Below are positions 26,687 to 37,085 of a stretch of DNA of 64,000 bases, one piece after another. The notes beneath the pieces are model-generated. The model had not been told where the DNA came from. It did no database searches and saw only the letters and a program-made list of their open reading frames with translations. The stretch spans positions 310,001 to 374,000 of the forward strand of contig NZ_JVMD01000015.1 of the NCBI RefSeq assembly GCF_001056295.1, written 5' to 3'. The stretch is from Corynebacterium halotolerans. GTDB taxonomy: Bacteria > Actinomycetota > Actinomycetes > Mycobacteriales > Mycobacteriaceae. The position numbers and the translations under genes are program-made. The stretch's first letter is position 1. The number at the start of each line of letters is the position of its first letter.

Positions 26687-27349
26687 TCAGAACTGGCCCC
26701 GCCACGCCATCTCCAGCGCGCCGTCGAGGAACCTGGCGAACTCCGCCCTTTTCATTTCCTTCATGACGGGGATGCGGATCATGGTCGGCTTGTCCTTGCC
26801 GAAAACCGTCTTCCGGAGCCCCGGATCCAGGGCTCTCCCGGCCTCCGGCGGCAGTGCCGCGGCGCGCCGCATCCCCGCCTCGTTGAGCGGCATGACCAGG
26901 GTGAGCGTGCGCCCTTCGTCGTGAAGCGCGCGTTCCATCCGCCGCGTCGTCGGCTCGACGTCGGACCAGGGCACCGGCCCGACGCCGTCGACGGTGATGC
27001 CTCGCCGATCGATCGTCCACCACGACCCCCGCGCCCGCCGGCGGGACTGGCGCACCACCGCCACGGCGACGAGTCCGAGGCCGAGGATGACGGTCGCGAT
27101 GAAGCCGGGGCCGATCACCGACTTCCGGTCGGCGAAAACCGACGTGGTGTGATTGGCGAACACCATGGTGGTGGAGATCATGACCAGGACGGCAATCGCC
27201 AACACCGCCATGCCCGCGACGGTGTGGCCCGGGATTCTGGCCTCGAGCGTCACGCTCCCTCGCGTACGCAGTTCGTGCCACAGATCTTCCGGGGTCCTGT
27301 CCCGCTGCCCGGTTCCGGTCCCTGCGGCCGGTCGGTTTCCCCGCCCCAT
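26687..27349 (-). CDS. PH-domain-like membrane protein
   Basis: A 220-residue protein with two membrane spans (VAGMAVLAIAVLVMIST and PGFIATVILGLGLVAVAVV), then a domain starting SWWTIDRRGITVDGVGPVPW that resembles bacterial PH-like domains, in which a Trp-containing turn precedes a W-S-D-V strand. It resembles the protein at 29012-29635 in layout and in this motif, so the two look like paralogues. Its ATG overlaps the stop of the lipoprotein gene before it (TGATG), so they are co-translated. Function unknown. Confidence 0.7.
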   Translation of the reverse strand: MGRGNRPAAGTGTGQRDRTPEDLWHELRTRGSVTLEARIPGHTVAGMAVLAIAVLVMISTTMVFANHTTSVFADRKSVIGPGFIATVILGLGLVAVAVVRQSRRRARGSWWTIDRRGITVDGVGPVPWSDVEPTTRRMERALHDEGRTLTLVMPLNEAGMRRAAALPPEAGRALDPGLRKTVFGKDKPTMIRIPVMKEMKRAEFARFLDGALEMAWRGQF

Positions 27350-27846
27350 CACGCCCTCCCCGGCACCGCGACGGTCACCGTGTCGCCGCCGTACCCGTTG
27401 GCCATGTCGCGGCCTTCGACGACGACTTCGGTGACGCCCTCCGGGATCTTGAACGGTCCGCGGGAGCGGGTGAAGGGCTGCTCGTTCGCGTGGTCGTGGG
27501 CGAGGTCGTGTTCGGCCAGGACGTCGCCGTCCGTCGTCTTCACGCGCCACCCGTCGGCGTATCGCTCCGGGGTGTCGTATGGCGAGGAGATGGTCACGGC
27601 AATCCGGTACCCGTCGCCGTCCGCCGTCAGTTCCGCCTCGAGGACATCGGGGAACTTCCGGTCGCCCGCGTCGGCTGCGCCGGACGTGCCCGCGCCGGCG
27701 TCGTCACGCACGGCCGTCGACGGCTCCCGCCCCGCGTCGCCCCCGGGTTCGCTGTCACCGTCGGGCTCGCCGCCGCAGCCGGCCAGCGCCGTGGCCCCCA
27801 GAATCCCGGCGGCGAGCAGTGCGGCGGCGTGTGAGCGTCGTCTCAT
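27349..27846 (-). CDS. putative lipoprotein
   Basis: A 165-residue exported protein with a classic lipoprotein signal: basic MRRRSHAAALLAAGILGATA, lipobox LAGC with the modified Cys near 24, then a Gly/Asp/Glu/Ala-rich linker. The mature part (about 65-165) is beta-rich with YRIAVTISSPYDTPERYADG and EVVVEGRDMANGYGG. No family recognised. TACGGT (complement of 27854-27859) ends 7 nt before the ATG. It is coupled to the PH-like membrane gene that follows. Confidence 0.8.
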   Translation of the reverse strand: MRRRSHAAALLAAGILGATALAGCGGEPDGDSEPGGDAGREPSTAVRDDAGAGTSGAADAGDRKFPDVLEAELTADGDGYRIAVTISSPYDTPERYADGWRVKTTDGDVLAEHDLAHDHANEQPFTRSRGPFKIPEGVTEVVVEGRDMANGYGGDTVTVAVPGRA

Positions 27847-27893
27847 GCGGTCGACCGTAGCAACGGCGCCGCTGCTTCGCGACGGGTCCGCGC

Positions 27894-28946
27894 CTACCCC
27901 CGAAACGGCGGCGCGTGGGTCAGGGTGTCGTCCAGCCCGCGTCGCCGCAGCTCGGCGCGTGCGCGCTCCAGGCCCCCGTGCTCGAGTGCCGCCAGCGACG
28001 TCGTGCCCGTCCAAACGTGCCGGCCGAACCGGGACACCGTCACCTTCAGGTCGCCGACCAGGTGCTCGAGATCGCCCGGCGTGTTCCGGTGCTCGCTGGG
28101 CAGCGGCACCGGCAGCACGAACGCCTGGTCCAGCGGCGCCGAAGCCTCCACCTCGATGCGCCACCCGAAGCCGCGGCCCGAGAGCCGCCATTCTTCGTCC
28201 GACGTGGTCGTGCTCACGGGGCTGACGACGGGATCGCCGAGCCGGATGACGCGGCCGTCGGGAAGCATGACCACCAGGGCCGTGACCTCCACCCGCAACG
28301 GGCCGGAGGTGACCAGGCCGCCCGCGAAGGCCAGCGACGCCCCGGGCTCCGCAAAGCCCTGGGCCTGGCCCCACCACCACGCTTCGGGGAAACCCTCGCG
28401 GCCCCAGTTCTTCTCCGAATACACCTGTGCGCCGTCGAACTCCCACGTCTCGCCGCCGACCGTCGCGGTCCCCGACGCACGGCCGCCCGGCAGCCACGGG
28501 TGCCAATACTGGTTGAGGGCGGGGATGGTCTGGAAGATGCTCGACCCGCCGACCGCGCGGTGCGGCCACGGGGCGAGGTCATGGAAGGTGACGTCGAGTT
28601 TCGCGTCGGCGCCGAGGTCGACGTGCAACTCGCGGTCGTCGCCCCGGAACGCCGGAGTCGAGCGGCCCTTGGTTCCGCCCCGGACGCCGAGACCGTCCGG
28701 ATCGGTCCACGAACCGTCGAGGGCCTCCGTGCGCACGAATCCATTGGGCCACGACGCCAGGCCAATCGTCGACCACGTGCCTTCCGGTCCTTCGTTCGCG
28801 CCGCACAACGCGATGACCACCCGGCCCGTCGCCGGATCCGTGATCCGCCAGAAGTAGCCCTCCATCGCGACGCCGCGGTGCGCGCGCCGGGGATCGCCGA
28901 AAAAGGGATCGGCTCCGGTGGAACGGTATCGGCGCAGGATGCTCAT
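27894..28946 (-). CDS. tocopherol cyclase-like family protein
   Basis: A 350-residue protein of the tocopherol cyclase-like family. Typical features are RRYRSTGADPFFG near the N-terminus, MEGYFWRITDPATGRVVIAL (about 28-47), HRAVGGSSIFQTIPALNQYW, and VYSEKNWGREGFPEAWWWGQ (about 180-199). In plants this fold closes the chromanol ring; bacterial members are uncharacterised and may bind or cyclise a prenylquinone or carotenoid-like lipid. The frame is open to 29444 but the sequence upstream of ATG 28946 lies antisense to nothing recognisable and has no family similarity. No signal peptide. Confidence 0.85.
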   Translation of the reverse strand: MSILRRYRSTGADPFFGDPRRAHRGVAMEGYFWRITDPATGRVVIALCGANEGPEGTWSTIGLASWPNGFVRTEALDGSWTDPDGLGVRGGTKGRSTPAFRGDDRELHVDLGADAKLDVTFHDLAPWPHRAVGGSSIFQTIPALNQYWHPWLPGGRASGTATVGGETWEFDGAQVYSEKNWGREGFPEAWWWGQAQGFAEPGASLAFAGGLVTSGPLRVEVTALVVMLPDGRVIRLGDPVVSPVSTTTSDEEWRLSGRGFGWRIEVEASAPLDQAFVLPVPLPSEHRNTPGDLEHLVGDLKVTVSRFGRHVWTGTTSLAALEHGGLERARAELRRRGLDDTLTHAPPFRG

Positions 28947-29011
28947 GCGGCCAGTGAAACACAGCCGGCGGATTCGAGGGGCGGGCGGAGGAGAAGCCGC
29001 CCGCAGCCTCG

Positions 29012-29635
29012 TCAGCGCCGGGCACGGTGTTCGTGAAGCGGTGACCCGAATTCGCGATGCGCGCGATCGAGGAGTTGATGGAGCGCTTTCGGGCCCCCGG
29101 TGAAACTCCGCATGGGCACGTCGCGTTTTCCGTACAGGTTCTGCAACACTCGGCGATTCGCCGGAGGGAGCGTGTCCACGTACCGGGCATAACGATCGGG
29201 GGTCAGGGCCAGGAACACGTTGTAGAAGCCCCTGTGAGGCCAACGCTCGCCCAAGTACCGGCCGGAGACGGACTCGATGTCGCTCCAGGAGAACTCCCAG
29301 AGCATGGTGCGTTTGCCGTCTTTCACGTGGTATTCGCCGATGCCATCCCAGGTAATGACCAGGGCCGAGGTATGCAAGAGAATCTGGACCACCATCGGAA
29401 CGAGCACACCCCCGAAGACCAGGGCGAATCCCAGGCCAAGCCACGTGTAAGGCTCGGTGACGACATCCGTCCAGTCGTCGGACTCGAAGATCACCGTGGC
29501 GATCACCGCCACACCGAGCCCCGCCAACAGCACGAGCACGATCAACGCGACGCTGTAGACCATGACGGAGAGGGGGATGTCGACGCGCCCCGTCGTCCGC
29601 AACTGCCCGAGGCGTTTCTCGGCGATCTTTTTCAT
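29012..29635 (-). CDS. PH-domain-like membrane protein
   Basis: A 207-residue protein with two membrane spans (SVMVYSVALIVLVLLAGLGV and WLGLGFALVFGGVLVPMVVQ) and a C-terminal domain with ALVITWDGIGEYHVKDGKR and FSWSDIESVSGRYLGERW, comparable to the protein at 26687-27349. The closing PMRSFTGGPKALHQLLDRAH suggests a helix that completes a PH-like barrel. Function unknown. It contains AAA/AGA codons and is slightly lower in GC than its neighbours. Confidence 0.7.
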   Translation of the reverse strand: MKKIAEKRLGQLRTTGRVDIPLSVMVYSVALIVLVLLAGLGVAVIATVIFESDDWTDVVTEPYTWLGLGFALVFGGVLVPMVVQILLHTSALVITWDGIGEYHVKDGKRTMLWEFSWSDIESVSGRYLGERWPHRGFYNVFLALTPDRYARYVDTLPPANRRVLQNLYGKRDVPMRSFTGGPKALHQLLDRAHREFGSPLHEHRARR

Positions 29636-29666
29636 GCGAACAGACTACGGCCCGCCCGCCCCGAAC

Positions 29667-30077
29667 TCAGTATGTCGCCTGCATCAGCACGAACATCCCG
29701 GCCAGCACGAACGCCACGCCCGCGGCGGCGAGGAGCGCGTTGAGGATGAACGTGGGGTTGGTCTGCCGGGGCACGCGGACGCGGCCCGGTTCGCCGTCGC
29801 CGGCGGGGCGCTCGATCTCCACCTCGACGAGCTGCCCCACCCGGCCGGCGGCGAAGTTGCTGTAGAAGGTGTCGGTGATGGTGCGGGTGGTGCCGTCGCG
29901 GTCGGTGACCTTCAGCACCATCGCCCGCAGGTCGTCGTCGGGCCGGCCCATCGAGCCGACGACGACGGCGTCGGTGCGGTATCGCCGCCCCGCCCTCCGT
30001 TGGCGCAGCGCGAACCATGCGATGGCGGCGGCGATGGCCAGCGCGCCGATCGCGATGAAGATGGACGCCACGAGCAT
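29667..30077 (-). CDS. DUF3592-type membrane protein
   Basis: A 136-residue protein with an N-terminal span (MLVASIFIAIGALAIAAAIA), a soluble strand-rich centre (YRTDAVVVGSMGRPDDDL, GQLVEVEIERPAGDGEPG) and a C-terminal span. The ATG at 30077 is chosen because a full GGAGGTGATC site lies 7 nt upstream; the GTG three codons earlier overlaps that site. Layout resembles the protein at 21377-21865. Function unknown. Confidence 0.75.
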   Translation of the reverse strand: MLVASIFIAIGALAIAAAIAWFALRQRRAGRRYRTDAVVVGSMGRPDDDLRAMVLKVTDRDGTTRTITDTFYSNFAAGRVGQLVEVEIERPAGDGEPGRVRVPRQTNPTFILNALLAAAGVAFVLAGMFVLMQATY

Positions 30078-30125
30078 CCCGATCACCTCCAGGTGGTGAC
30101 CACGCTACCGCCGCCCACCGGCCGG

Positions 30126-30443
30126 CTACGAAATGCTGAACCCGGCGGCCGGTCCCGGCTTGTCGACGGGATTGCCGTCACCGTCGACGTTCCACTTGAT
30201 CTCCAGCTCCAGTTCCCGTTCGATGCTGGCGCGCTTGGCGGAGTCGGTGACCTCCATCGTCGTGCGGAACGACGGCGGCATGGGCATGGTCACGGCTGCG
30301 TCGCCGGTGCCGAGCGTCATCTCTCCGGCGCGGATGCGTTCGGCGAGGTTCTCCAGCAGCCCGGCGAGTTCGTCGGGGCCGAAGGTGGCTTTGCTCTTGA
30401 CCAGCTTCTCGTTTTTCCTCGGCGCCTTCGGTGCCTGTTTCAT
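30126..30443 (-). CDS. amphi-Trp domain protein
   Basis: A 105-residue protein with a basic N-terminus and a C-terminal amphi-Trp-type domain: LAGLLENLAERIRAGEMTLG (helix) followed by paired strands and ELELEIKWNVDG, where the conserved Trp closes the strand. Role unknown; the domain is thought to bind membranes or other proteins. AAAGGAGAA lies 6 nt before the ATG. Confidence 0.85.
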   Translation of the reverse strand: MKQAPKAPRKNEKLVKSKATFGPDELAGLLENLAERIRAGEMTLGTGDAAVTMPMPPSFRTTMEVTDSAKRASIERELELEIKWNVDGDGNPVDKPGPAAGFSIS

Positions 30444-30542
30444 GGCGTTCTCCTTTCATTCGATGTGGCTCTTTGTCTCCATCATCTCATGAATAAGTGC
30501 CGTTGAACAGGGCATAAGGGAGTAATGCCTGGCGTTGACGAG

Positions 30543-30584
30543 CGGTCACCGTCCGGCGAAAACCGACGGTCACCGTCCGGCGAA
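30543..30584. repeat. 18-bp direct repeat at the MFS gene end
   Basis: CGGTCACCGTCCGGCGAA occurs at 30543-30560 and 30567-30584; the second copy contains the stop codon of the MFS gene. Confidence 0.8.
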
Positions 30585-31868
30585 GACGCCCGCGCGCAGC
30601 TGGACGGACCGCACCAGCGCCGACCCGACTGCCACCGCCGCGAGGACGAGCAGCGGGATGGTCGGCCCCGCGATGGGCAGCAGGGCCTCCAACAGCACGG
30701 GCAGCCCGAAACCCAGGTACGTGAACACGTAATAGATGCCGATCGCCGTGCCGCGGTGCTCGGGCGGCGAGAACGTCTCGATGTCCAGCAGCCCTTCGCG
30801 CAGGCACAGCCCGTAGGCGGTGCCCAACGCCATCGATGCGGCGATGAACAGCCACACGGGAGGGGTCTGCGCGCCGAGTCCCGCCAGCGTCATGCCGGCG
30901 GCGGCGAACAGGGCGCCGGCGATGCCGGATTTCGGGCCGAAGCCGTGCTTGCGGCCGAGGGCCTGCGCGGTGAGCCCGGAGCCGAACGCGAACACCGCCG
31001 CGACGCCGGGCAGCAGCACGCCGGATTCGAAGTGCGTGCTGACCCGCCCCGCCAGCACCAGGAAGGCGGTGGTCACGCACGCGAACACCCACAGCGCCAT
31101 GGGCAGGGAGGTCATCAGCGCGATGCCCATCCCGCGCGGGTGGTCGTGGCCCGGGCCCGGTTGCTTTGCGACGCCCGCCGCCCCATCGGAGGCCACCCCT
31201 TCATTGGCGGCCCCTGCTCCGGCCGCCTCATCGGCCGTCCCTTCTTCGGCCGTGGCGGGGCTGAGCCGCACGGGTTCATGGCGTGCGTCGCCGATGACGG
31301 CGGACGCGGCCACCGCGGCCAGGGAGAAGACCACGGTGACGATGAACGGGACGGCGATGGTGGCGGACTCCGGCAACGCGAAGGCCAGCAGGCCCGAGGC
31401 GATCGGCCCGGTGGCGAAGCCGGAGGTGAGCATGATGCCGGCCAGGGTCACGCCGCTCGCGCCGCGCAGCTTGCCCGCCCAGGCGGTGCCCGCGCTCATG
31501 GCCAGGCCGACGCCGAGGCCGACGATGAAACGGCCGATCATCAGCCCTGCAGCGCCGTGCCACAGCAGCAGGGCGAGGTTGCCCAGCGCCGCGACCACGC
31601 CGCCGACGAGGACCACGGGCCGTGCGCCGACGCGGTCGGCGAGGGCGCCGCCGAAGAGCAGGCACGGCACGAGCCCCAGCGCGTAGATGCCGAAGGCGGC
31701 GTTGACCAGGACGGGGGAGTAGTTCTGCTGGTCGCGCAGGACCACGAGGACGGACGCGAAATGGTTGGCGGCCCACCCGGAGCTGAGCAGCAGCGCCGCG
31801 ACGGTGGCGAAAACCAGCCCCGTCGGGGCGTGCCTGTCCGTCGGGCGTTGGGCCACGGCGTCGTTCAT
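30570..31868 (-). CDS. MFS transporter
   Basis: Major facilitator protein of 432 residues with twelve membrane spans split by a central charged loop (about 200-245). The signature after the second span is GGALADRVGARPVV; the matching motif in the second half is QALGRKHGFGPKSG. Substrate unknown. GGGAG lies 9 nt before the ATG and a TAACGT -10 lies on the minus strand at 31915-31920. It is divergent from the methyltransferase gene at 32056. Its last codons fall in an 18-bp direct repeat. Confidence 0.92.
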   Translation of the reverse strand: MNDAVAQRPTDRHAPTGLVFATVAALLLSSGWAANHFASVLVVLRDQQNYSPVLVNAAFGIYALGLVPCLLFGGALADRVGARPVVLVGGVVAALGNLALLLWHGAAGLMIGRFIVGLGVGLAMSAGTAWAGKLRGASGVTLAGIMLTSGFATGPIASGLLAFALPESATIAVPFIVTVVFSLAAVAASAVIGDARHEPVRLSPATAEEGTADEAAGAGAANEGVASDGAAGVAKQPGPGHDHPRGMGIALMTSLPMALWVFACVTTAFLVLAGRVSTHFESGVLLPGVAAVFAFGSGLTAQALGRKHGFGPKSGIAGALFAAAGMTLAGLGAQTPPVWLFIAASMALGTAYGLCLREGLLDIETFSPPEHRGTAIGIYYVFTYLGFGLPVLLEALLPIAGPTIPLLVLAAVAVGSALVRSVQLRAGVFAGR

Positions 31869-32055
31869 CGGGCGTGCTCCCTTCCGGTGTTTTCGGGCAC
31901 GGTGATCGGGGGAAACGTTACGCCAGTGTCGCGTGGGTCACAGCGGGGTGGTCGGCTTGGCCGCGATCACCGCCGCCCCGGCCCGGTCCGCCCGTAGCCT
32001 GGAGGTGCGATCCGCCGGCGAATCGCGCCGGCGGCGGGTCCGGAGGGAGCGGCCG

Positions 32056-32673
32056 ATGGCGGGCGACGGTGGAGCGGGGGCGTCGCGGGAGCGCATCCGC
32101 GAGGCGATGGGGCGGATGCGGCGCACGGAGTTCTTGCCGGGCGACGTCAAACGCCTGGCGCGCATGGATTCCGCGTTGCCCATCGGATTCGGCCAGACGA
32201 ACTCGCAGCCCTCGACGGTCGCCGCGATGATGGAGCTCCTCGACGTCCCCGAGGGCGCGCGGGTCCTCGACGTGGGTTCCGGGTCGGGGTGGTCGACGGC
32301 GATCCTGGCCGACCTCGTCGGGCCGGGCGGCGAGGTCCACGGCGTCGAGCTCGTGCCGGAGCTGGTGGAGCGCGGCCGCCGCAACGTCGCCGCGTTCGAC
32401 GTGCCGTGGGCCGTCATCCACCCGGCCGAACCCGGGGTGCTGGGTTTGCCGGGCCTCGCGCCCTTCGACCGGATCCTCGTCTCCGCCATGGCGGAGACGC
32501 TGCCGGAGGAGCTCATCGCCCAGCTCGGGCCCGGCGGGATCATGGTCGCGCCGGCCGATGGCCAGATGTACCGCGTGCGAAGGGGAGTCGCCGATCCGGC
32601 GGACGGCGATCCGCGTGACGACGCCCCGGTGATCACCTCCCACGGCGCCTACGTGTTCGTGCCGCTCAGGTGA
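32056..32673 (+). CDS. protein-L-isoaspartate O-methyltransferase family protein
   Basis: SAM-dependent methyltransferase of 205 residues in the Pcm family, which repairs isoaspartyl residues. The pre-motif MDSALPIGFGQTNSQPST (about 37-54) is family-typical, as is motif I LDVGSGSGWSTAIL (about 70-83), then FDRILVSAMAETLPEELIAQ and LGPGGIMVAP. It is slightly short at the C-terminus. GGAGGGAG precedes ATG 32056. The frame is open from 31933, but without family sequence there. Confidence 0.88.
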   Translation: MAGDGGAGASRERIREAMGRMRRTEFLPGDVKRLARMDSALPIGFGQTNSQPSTVAAMMELLDVPEGARVLDVGSGSGWSTAILADLVGPGGEVHGVELVPELVERGRRNVAAFDVPWAVIHPAEPGVLGLPGLAPFDRILVSAMAETLPEELIAQLGPGGIMVAPADGQMYRVRRGVADPADGDPRDDAPVITSHGAYVFVPLR

Positions 32674-32749
32674 TTCGGCGGGCGTCGTAAAGCGCAAGTG
32701 CCGGCAGGGGGGCGCGGGAAAGCCCCGACGAACGGCCCGTGACCTGGGC

Positions 32750-32755
32750 TAATCT
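32750..32755 (+). promoter_or_regulatory. -10 hexamer of the CNNM/CBS gene, leaderless layout
   Basis: TAATCT ends 6 nt before the GTG at 32762. A reverse GCTTTACGACG copy lies at 32683-32693. Confidence 0.6.
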
Positions 32756-32761
32756 GGATGC

Positions 32762-34105
32762 GTGAGCATCTTCGCGAGCTTCGCCTGGGTCATGGCCTTC
32801 ATCCTGGTCGGCGGAACCTTCGCCGCCACGGAGATGGCCCTGGTCAGCCTGCGCGAATCACAGATCTCGCAGCTGTCCCGCGGGCGCGGTGCGGGCAAGA
32901 AGGTCGCGGCGCTGGCGAAGGATTCCGGGCGGTTCCTGTCGGCGGTGCAGATCGGCGTCACCTTCGCCGGCTTCCTGTCCTCGGCGTTCGGCGCCTCGGC
33001 GATCGCGCCGCAGATCGCGCCCGTCCTGGAGCGGTGGGGGATGCCCGACGGCCTGGCCGCGGGCGTGTCGCTGGTGGCCATGACCGTGCTGGTGTCCTAC
33101 CTGAGCCTGGTGTTCGGCGAACTCGTGCCCAAGCGCATCGCCATGCAGAAGGCCAAGCGGGTGGCGGTCATCGTCGCGCCGCCGCTGGACCTGTTCGCGA
33201 AACTGATGACGCCCGTCATCTGGGTCATCGACACCTCGTCGAGCCTCATCCTGCGGGGCCTCGGCTTCGACCCGAAAATGCGTACCTCGGCGATGACCAC
33301 CGAGGAGATCCGGGAAATCGTCAGCTCCCACAAGGGCTTCGGGCTCGGCGAGCGCGAACTGGTCACCGAGGTCTTCGAGGCCGGCGCGCACACGCTGGCG
33401 GAGCTGATGCGCCACCGCAGCGAGATGCAGGCGTTTTCCGCCGACCGCACCATCGGCGACGTGCTTCCCGACGTCGTCGAGGGGCCGTACTCGCGTTACC
33501 CGATCTACCGCGGCACGGTCGACCAGATGATCGGGTTCTTCCACGTCCGCGACCTGCTGGAGGCCGTGGTCTCCGGCCGCGCGGAGGAACCCATCCCGTC
33601 GATCTGCCGCGACATCCCGCACCTGCCCAGCTCGCTCGGCCTGCCCGCGGCGCTGCGGCGCATGCGGCAATCGGGGCAGCACATCGCCATCGTCGTCGAC
33701 GAATACGGCGGCACCGACGGCATGGTGACCCTCGAGGACCTCATCGAGGAACTGGTCGGCGAGATCTGGGACGAGTACGACGACGAGGAGCGCCGCATCT
33801 ACCTGGGCCTGCACGAAAGCCGCATCCTGGATGGGGCGACGAACCTGCAGGACTTCGCCGCCCGCACCGGCATCCACCTTCCCGAGGGGCCGTACGAGAC
33901 CGTCGCCGGCTGGATGCTCGCCCGCCTGGGCCGCCTGGGACGCGCCGGCGACGTGGTGGAGATCCCCCACGAATGCACCGAGGACGTGGAGGACGACGAC
34001 ATCGCCGGCGGCGTCTTCTACCGGTTGGAGGCCGTCGGGGTGGAGGGCACGCGGATCGTGTCGGTGCGCCTGTCCAAGTCCGCGATCAAGGGCTCCGGAG
34101 AGTAA
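32762..34105 (+). CDS. hemolysin-like CNNM/CBS-domain membrane protein (CorC/HlyC family)
   Basis: A 447-residue membrane protein with three domains: a CNNM-type transmembrane region (about 1-190, with FAATEMALVSLRESQISQL, VAMTVLVSYLSLVFGELVPK), a CBS pair (about 210-330, MRHRSEMQAFSADRTIGDVL and IVVDEYGGTDGMVTLEDLIE), and a C-terminal CorC/HlyC domain (about 345-440). Members move or regulate magnesium or sodium. The name hemolysin is historical. GTG start with a leaderless-type -10. It is followed by GuaB1 at 76 bp, with its own promoter. Confidence 0.93.
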   Translation: MSIFASFAWVMAFILVGGTFAATEMALVSLRESQISQLSRGRGAGKKVAALAKDSGRFLSAVQIGVTFAGFLSSAFGASAIAPQIAPVLERWGMPDGLAAGVSLVAMTVLVSYLSLVFGELVPKRIAMQKAKRVAVIVAPPLDLFAKLMTPVIWVIDTSSSLILRGLGFDPKMRTSAMTTEEIREIVSSHKGFGLGERELVTEVFEAGAHTLAELMRHRSEMQAFSADRTIGDVLPDVVEGPYSRYPIYRGTVDQMIGFFHVRDLLEAVVSGRAEEPIPSICRDIPHLPSSLGLPAALRRMRQSGQHIAIVVDEYGGTDGMVTLEDLIEELVGEIWDEYDDEERRIYLGLHESRILDGATNLQDFAARTGIHLPEGPYETVAGWMLARLGRLGRAGDVVEIPHECTEDVEDDDIAGGVFYRLEAVGVEGTRIVSVRLSKSAIKGSGE

Positions 34106-34154
34106 GCCGCGAGGCCGCCGCGCCACCTTGCGCCACCTCGCGCCGCGCGGTTGA

Positions 34155-35618
<1,464 letters not shown>

Positions 35619-35759
35619 GACCGAACCCGGCGCCGGCAACGACGCCGACTCCGACGCCCACTCCGACTCCGCCGCCGAGGCGCCGGGGTATCGTTTTCGT
35701 GGGCGCCGGCGGGCATCGGCCGGGCCGGACGATGCGAGCGAGGAGGCGGCTGACCCGAC

Positions 35760-36557
35760 GTGGATAACCTGTGGTTCGCCTTCGGCCTGACCATGGCCGC
35801 GGGCCTGTCGACCGGCATCGGCGGCTTGATCTCCGTTCGCCGCCGCAATCCCGGCCCCCGGTTCATGGCCGGGGCGCTCGGCTTTTCCGCGGGCGTCATG
35901 CTCTACGTCTCCATGATGGAGATCCTGCCCAAGGGCGTCGATCAGCTCACCGAGGCGTGGGGCAAGGTCAACGGGAACTGGGCGGCGGTCGGGGCCTTTT
36001 TCGCCGGCATCGCGCTGATCGCGATCATCGACCGCCTGGTCCCCGAGCCGATCAACCCGCATGAGCCGGGCACCATCGACGACCCGGAGGTCTCCGCGCA
36101 GCGCCGCCGGATGATGAAGATGGGCACGATGACGGCCCTGGCCATCGGCATCCACAATTTCCCGGAGGGCTTCGCCACCTTCATCTCCGCGATGGAAGAC
36201 CCGCAGCTGGCCATCCCGGTGGCCGTGGCCATCGCGATCCACAACATCCCGGAGGGCATCGCCGTGGCCGTGCCCATCCACCAGGCCACGGGAAGCCGTC
36301 GCAAAGCCCTGAGCTGGACGTTCCTGTCCGGCCTGGCCGAGCCCGCGGGCGCGCTGGTCGGGTTCCTGGTGCTCATGCCTTTCCTCGGCCCGGTCACCAT
36401 GGGCGTCGCGTTCGGGATGGTCGCGGGCGTCATGGTCTTCATCTCGCTCGATGAGCTGCTGCCCGCGGCGGAGGCGACGGGCCGCCACCACACGTCGGTC
36501 TACGGCCTCATCGCGGGCATGGCCACCATGGCCGTGAGCCTGCTGCTTTTCCTGTGA
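35760..36557 (+). CDS. zupT: ZIP family metal transporter
   Basis: Zinc and divalent metal importer of 265 residues with eight membrane spans. Both metal-site motifs are present: HNFPEG (TM4, near 129) and HNIPEG (TM5, near 162), plus the TM2 SAGVMLYVSMMEILPKG. A short variable loop between TM3 and TM4 (about 95-120) lacks the His-rich repeat of some family members. GTG start; GAGGAGG lies 13 nt upstream, rather far. The 141 bp before it hold only Asp/Ser-codon-like repeats and no gene. Confidence 0.93.
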   Translation: MDNLWFAFGLTMAAGLSTGIGGLISVRRRNPGPRFMAGALGFSAGVMLYVSMMEILPKGVDQLTEAWGKVNGNWAAVGAFFAGIALIAIIDRLVPEPINPHEPGTIDDPEVSAQRRRMMKMGTMTALAIGIHNFPEGFATFISAMEDPQLAIPVAVAIAIHNIPEGIAVAVPIHQATGSRRKALSWTFLSGLAEPAGALVGFLVLMPFLGPVTMGVAFGMVAGVMVFISLDELLPAAEATGRHHTSVYGLIAGMATMAVSLLLFL

Positions 36558-36615
36558 TGCGTTACCGTGACCGGGAGGAACCGGGCCCGGGGAGCCCGGG
36601 GAGGGGAGAAGGACG

Positions 36616-37059
36616 ATGAAGGGTGGGGCGCTTTTCACCCGCATCCGGCTTGACGACGCCGCTCCGTGCCCGTGCGGCGGCGCGGCCCGCGGGCAAGGGG
36701 CGGAACCGCCGCGCTACGGGGACTGCTGCGCGCCCCTGCATCGGCGCGAACGTCTGCCGGAGACCGCGGCGGAGCTGATGGCCGCGCGCTACAGCGCCTA
36801 CGCGGCGCATGAGGCGGACTTCATCTGGATGACGTGGCACCCGCGCCGCCGCCCGGATGCGGTCACCTTCGACCCGGACGTGGAATGGCTGGGCCTGGAG
36901 ATCATCGACGTCGTCGACGGCGCCGAGGGCGACCGCGAGGGGATCGTCGAGTTCCGGGCCCGCTACCGCGACGCGGACGGCCGCGGGGAACTGTGGGAAC
37001 GGTCGACGTTCATGCTTCGCTCGAGGCGCTGGATGTACGTCGACGGCGAGTTCAAGTAG
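36616..37059 (+). CDS. YchJ family SEC-C-like protein
   Basis: A 147-residue protein of the YchJ (UPF0225) family. The N-terminal metal-binding cysteine set is APCPCGG (about 17-23) and YGDCCAPLH (about 34-42), spaced as in SEC-C zinc motifs. The rest is an NTF2-like fold (RYSAYAAHEADFIWMTWHPR, LWERSTFMLRSRRWMYVDGE). Function unknown. The motif GCTTGACGACG at 36648 supplies the codons for LDD. Confidence 0.92.
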   Translation: MKGGALFTRIRLDDAAPCPCGGAARGQGAEPPRYGDCCAPLHRRERLPETAAELMAARYSAYAAHEADFIWMTWHPRRRPDAVTFDPDVEWLGLEIIDVVDGAEGDREGIVEFRARYRDADGRGELWERSTFMLRSRRWMYVDGEFK

Positions 37060-37085
37060 GGGCCTTCGCCCGGAGGCGGGGAGCC

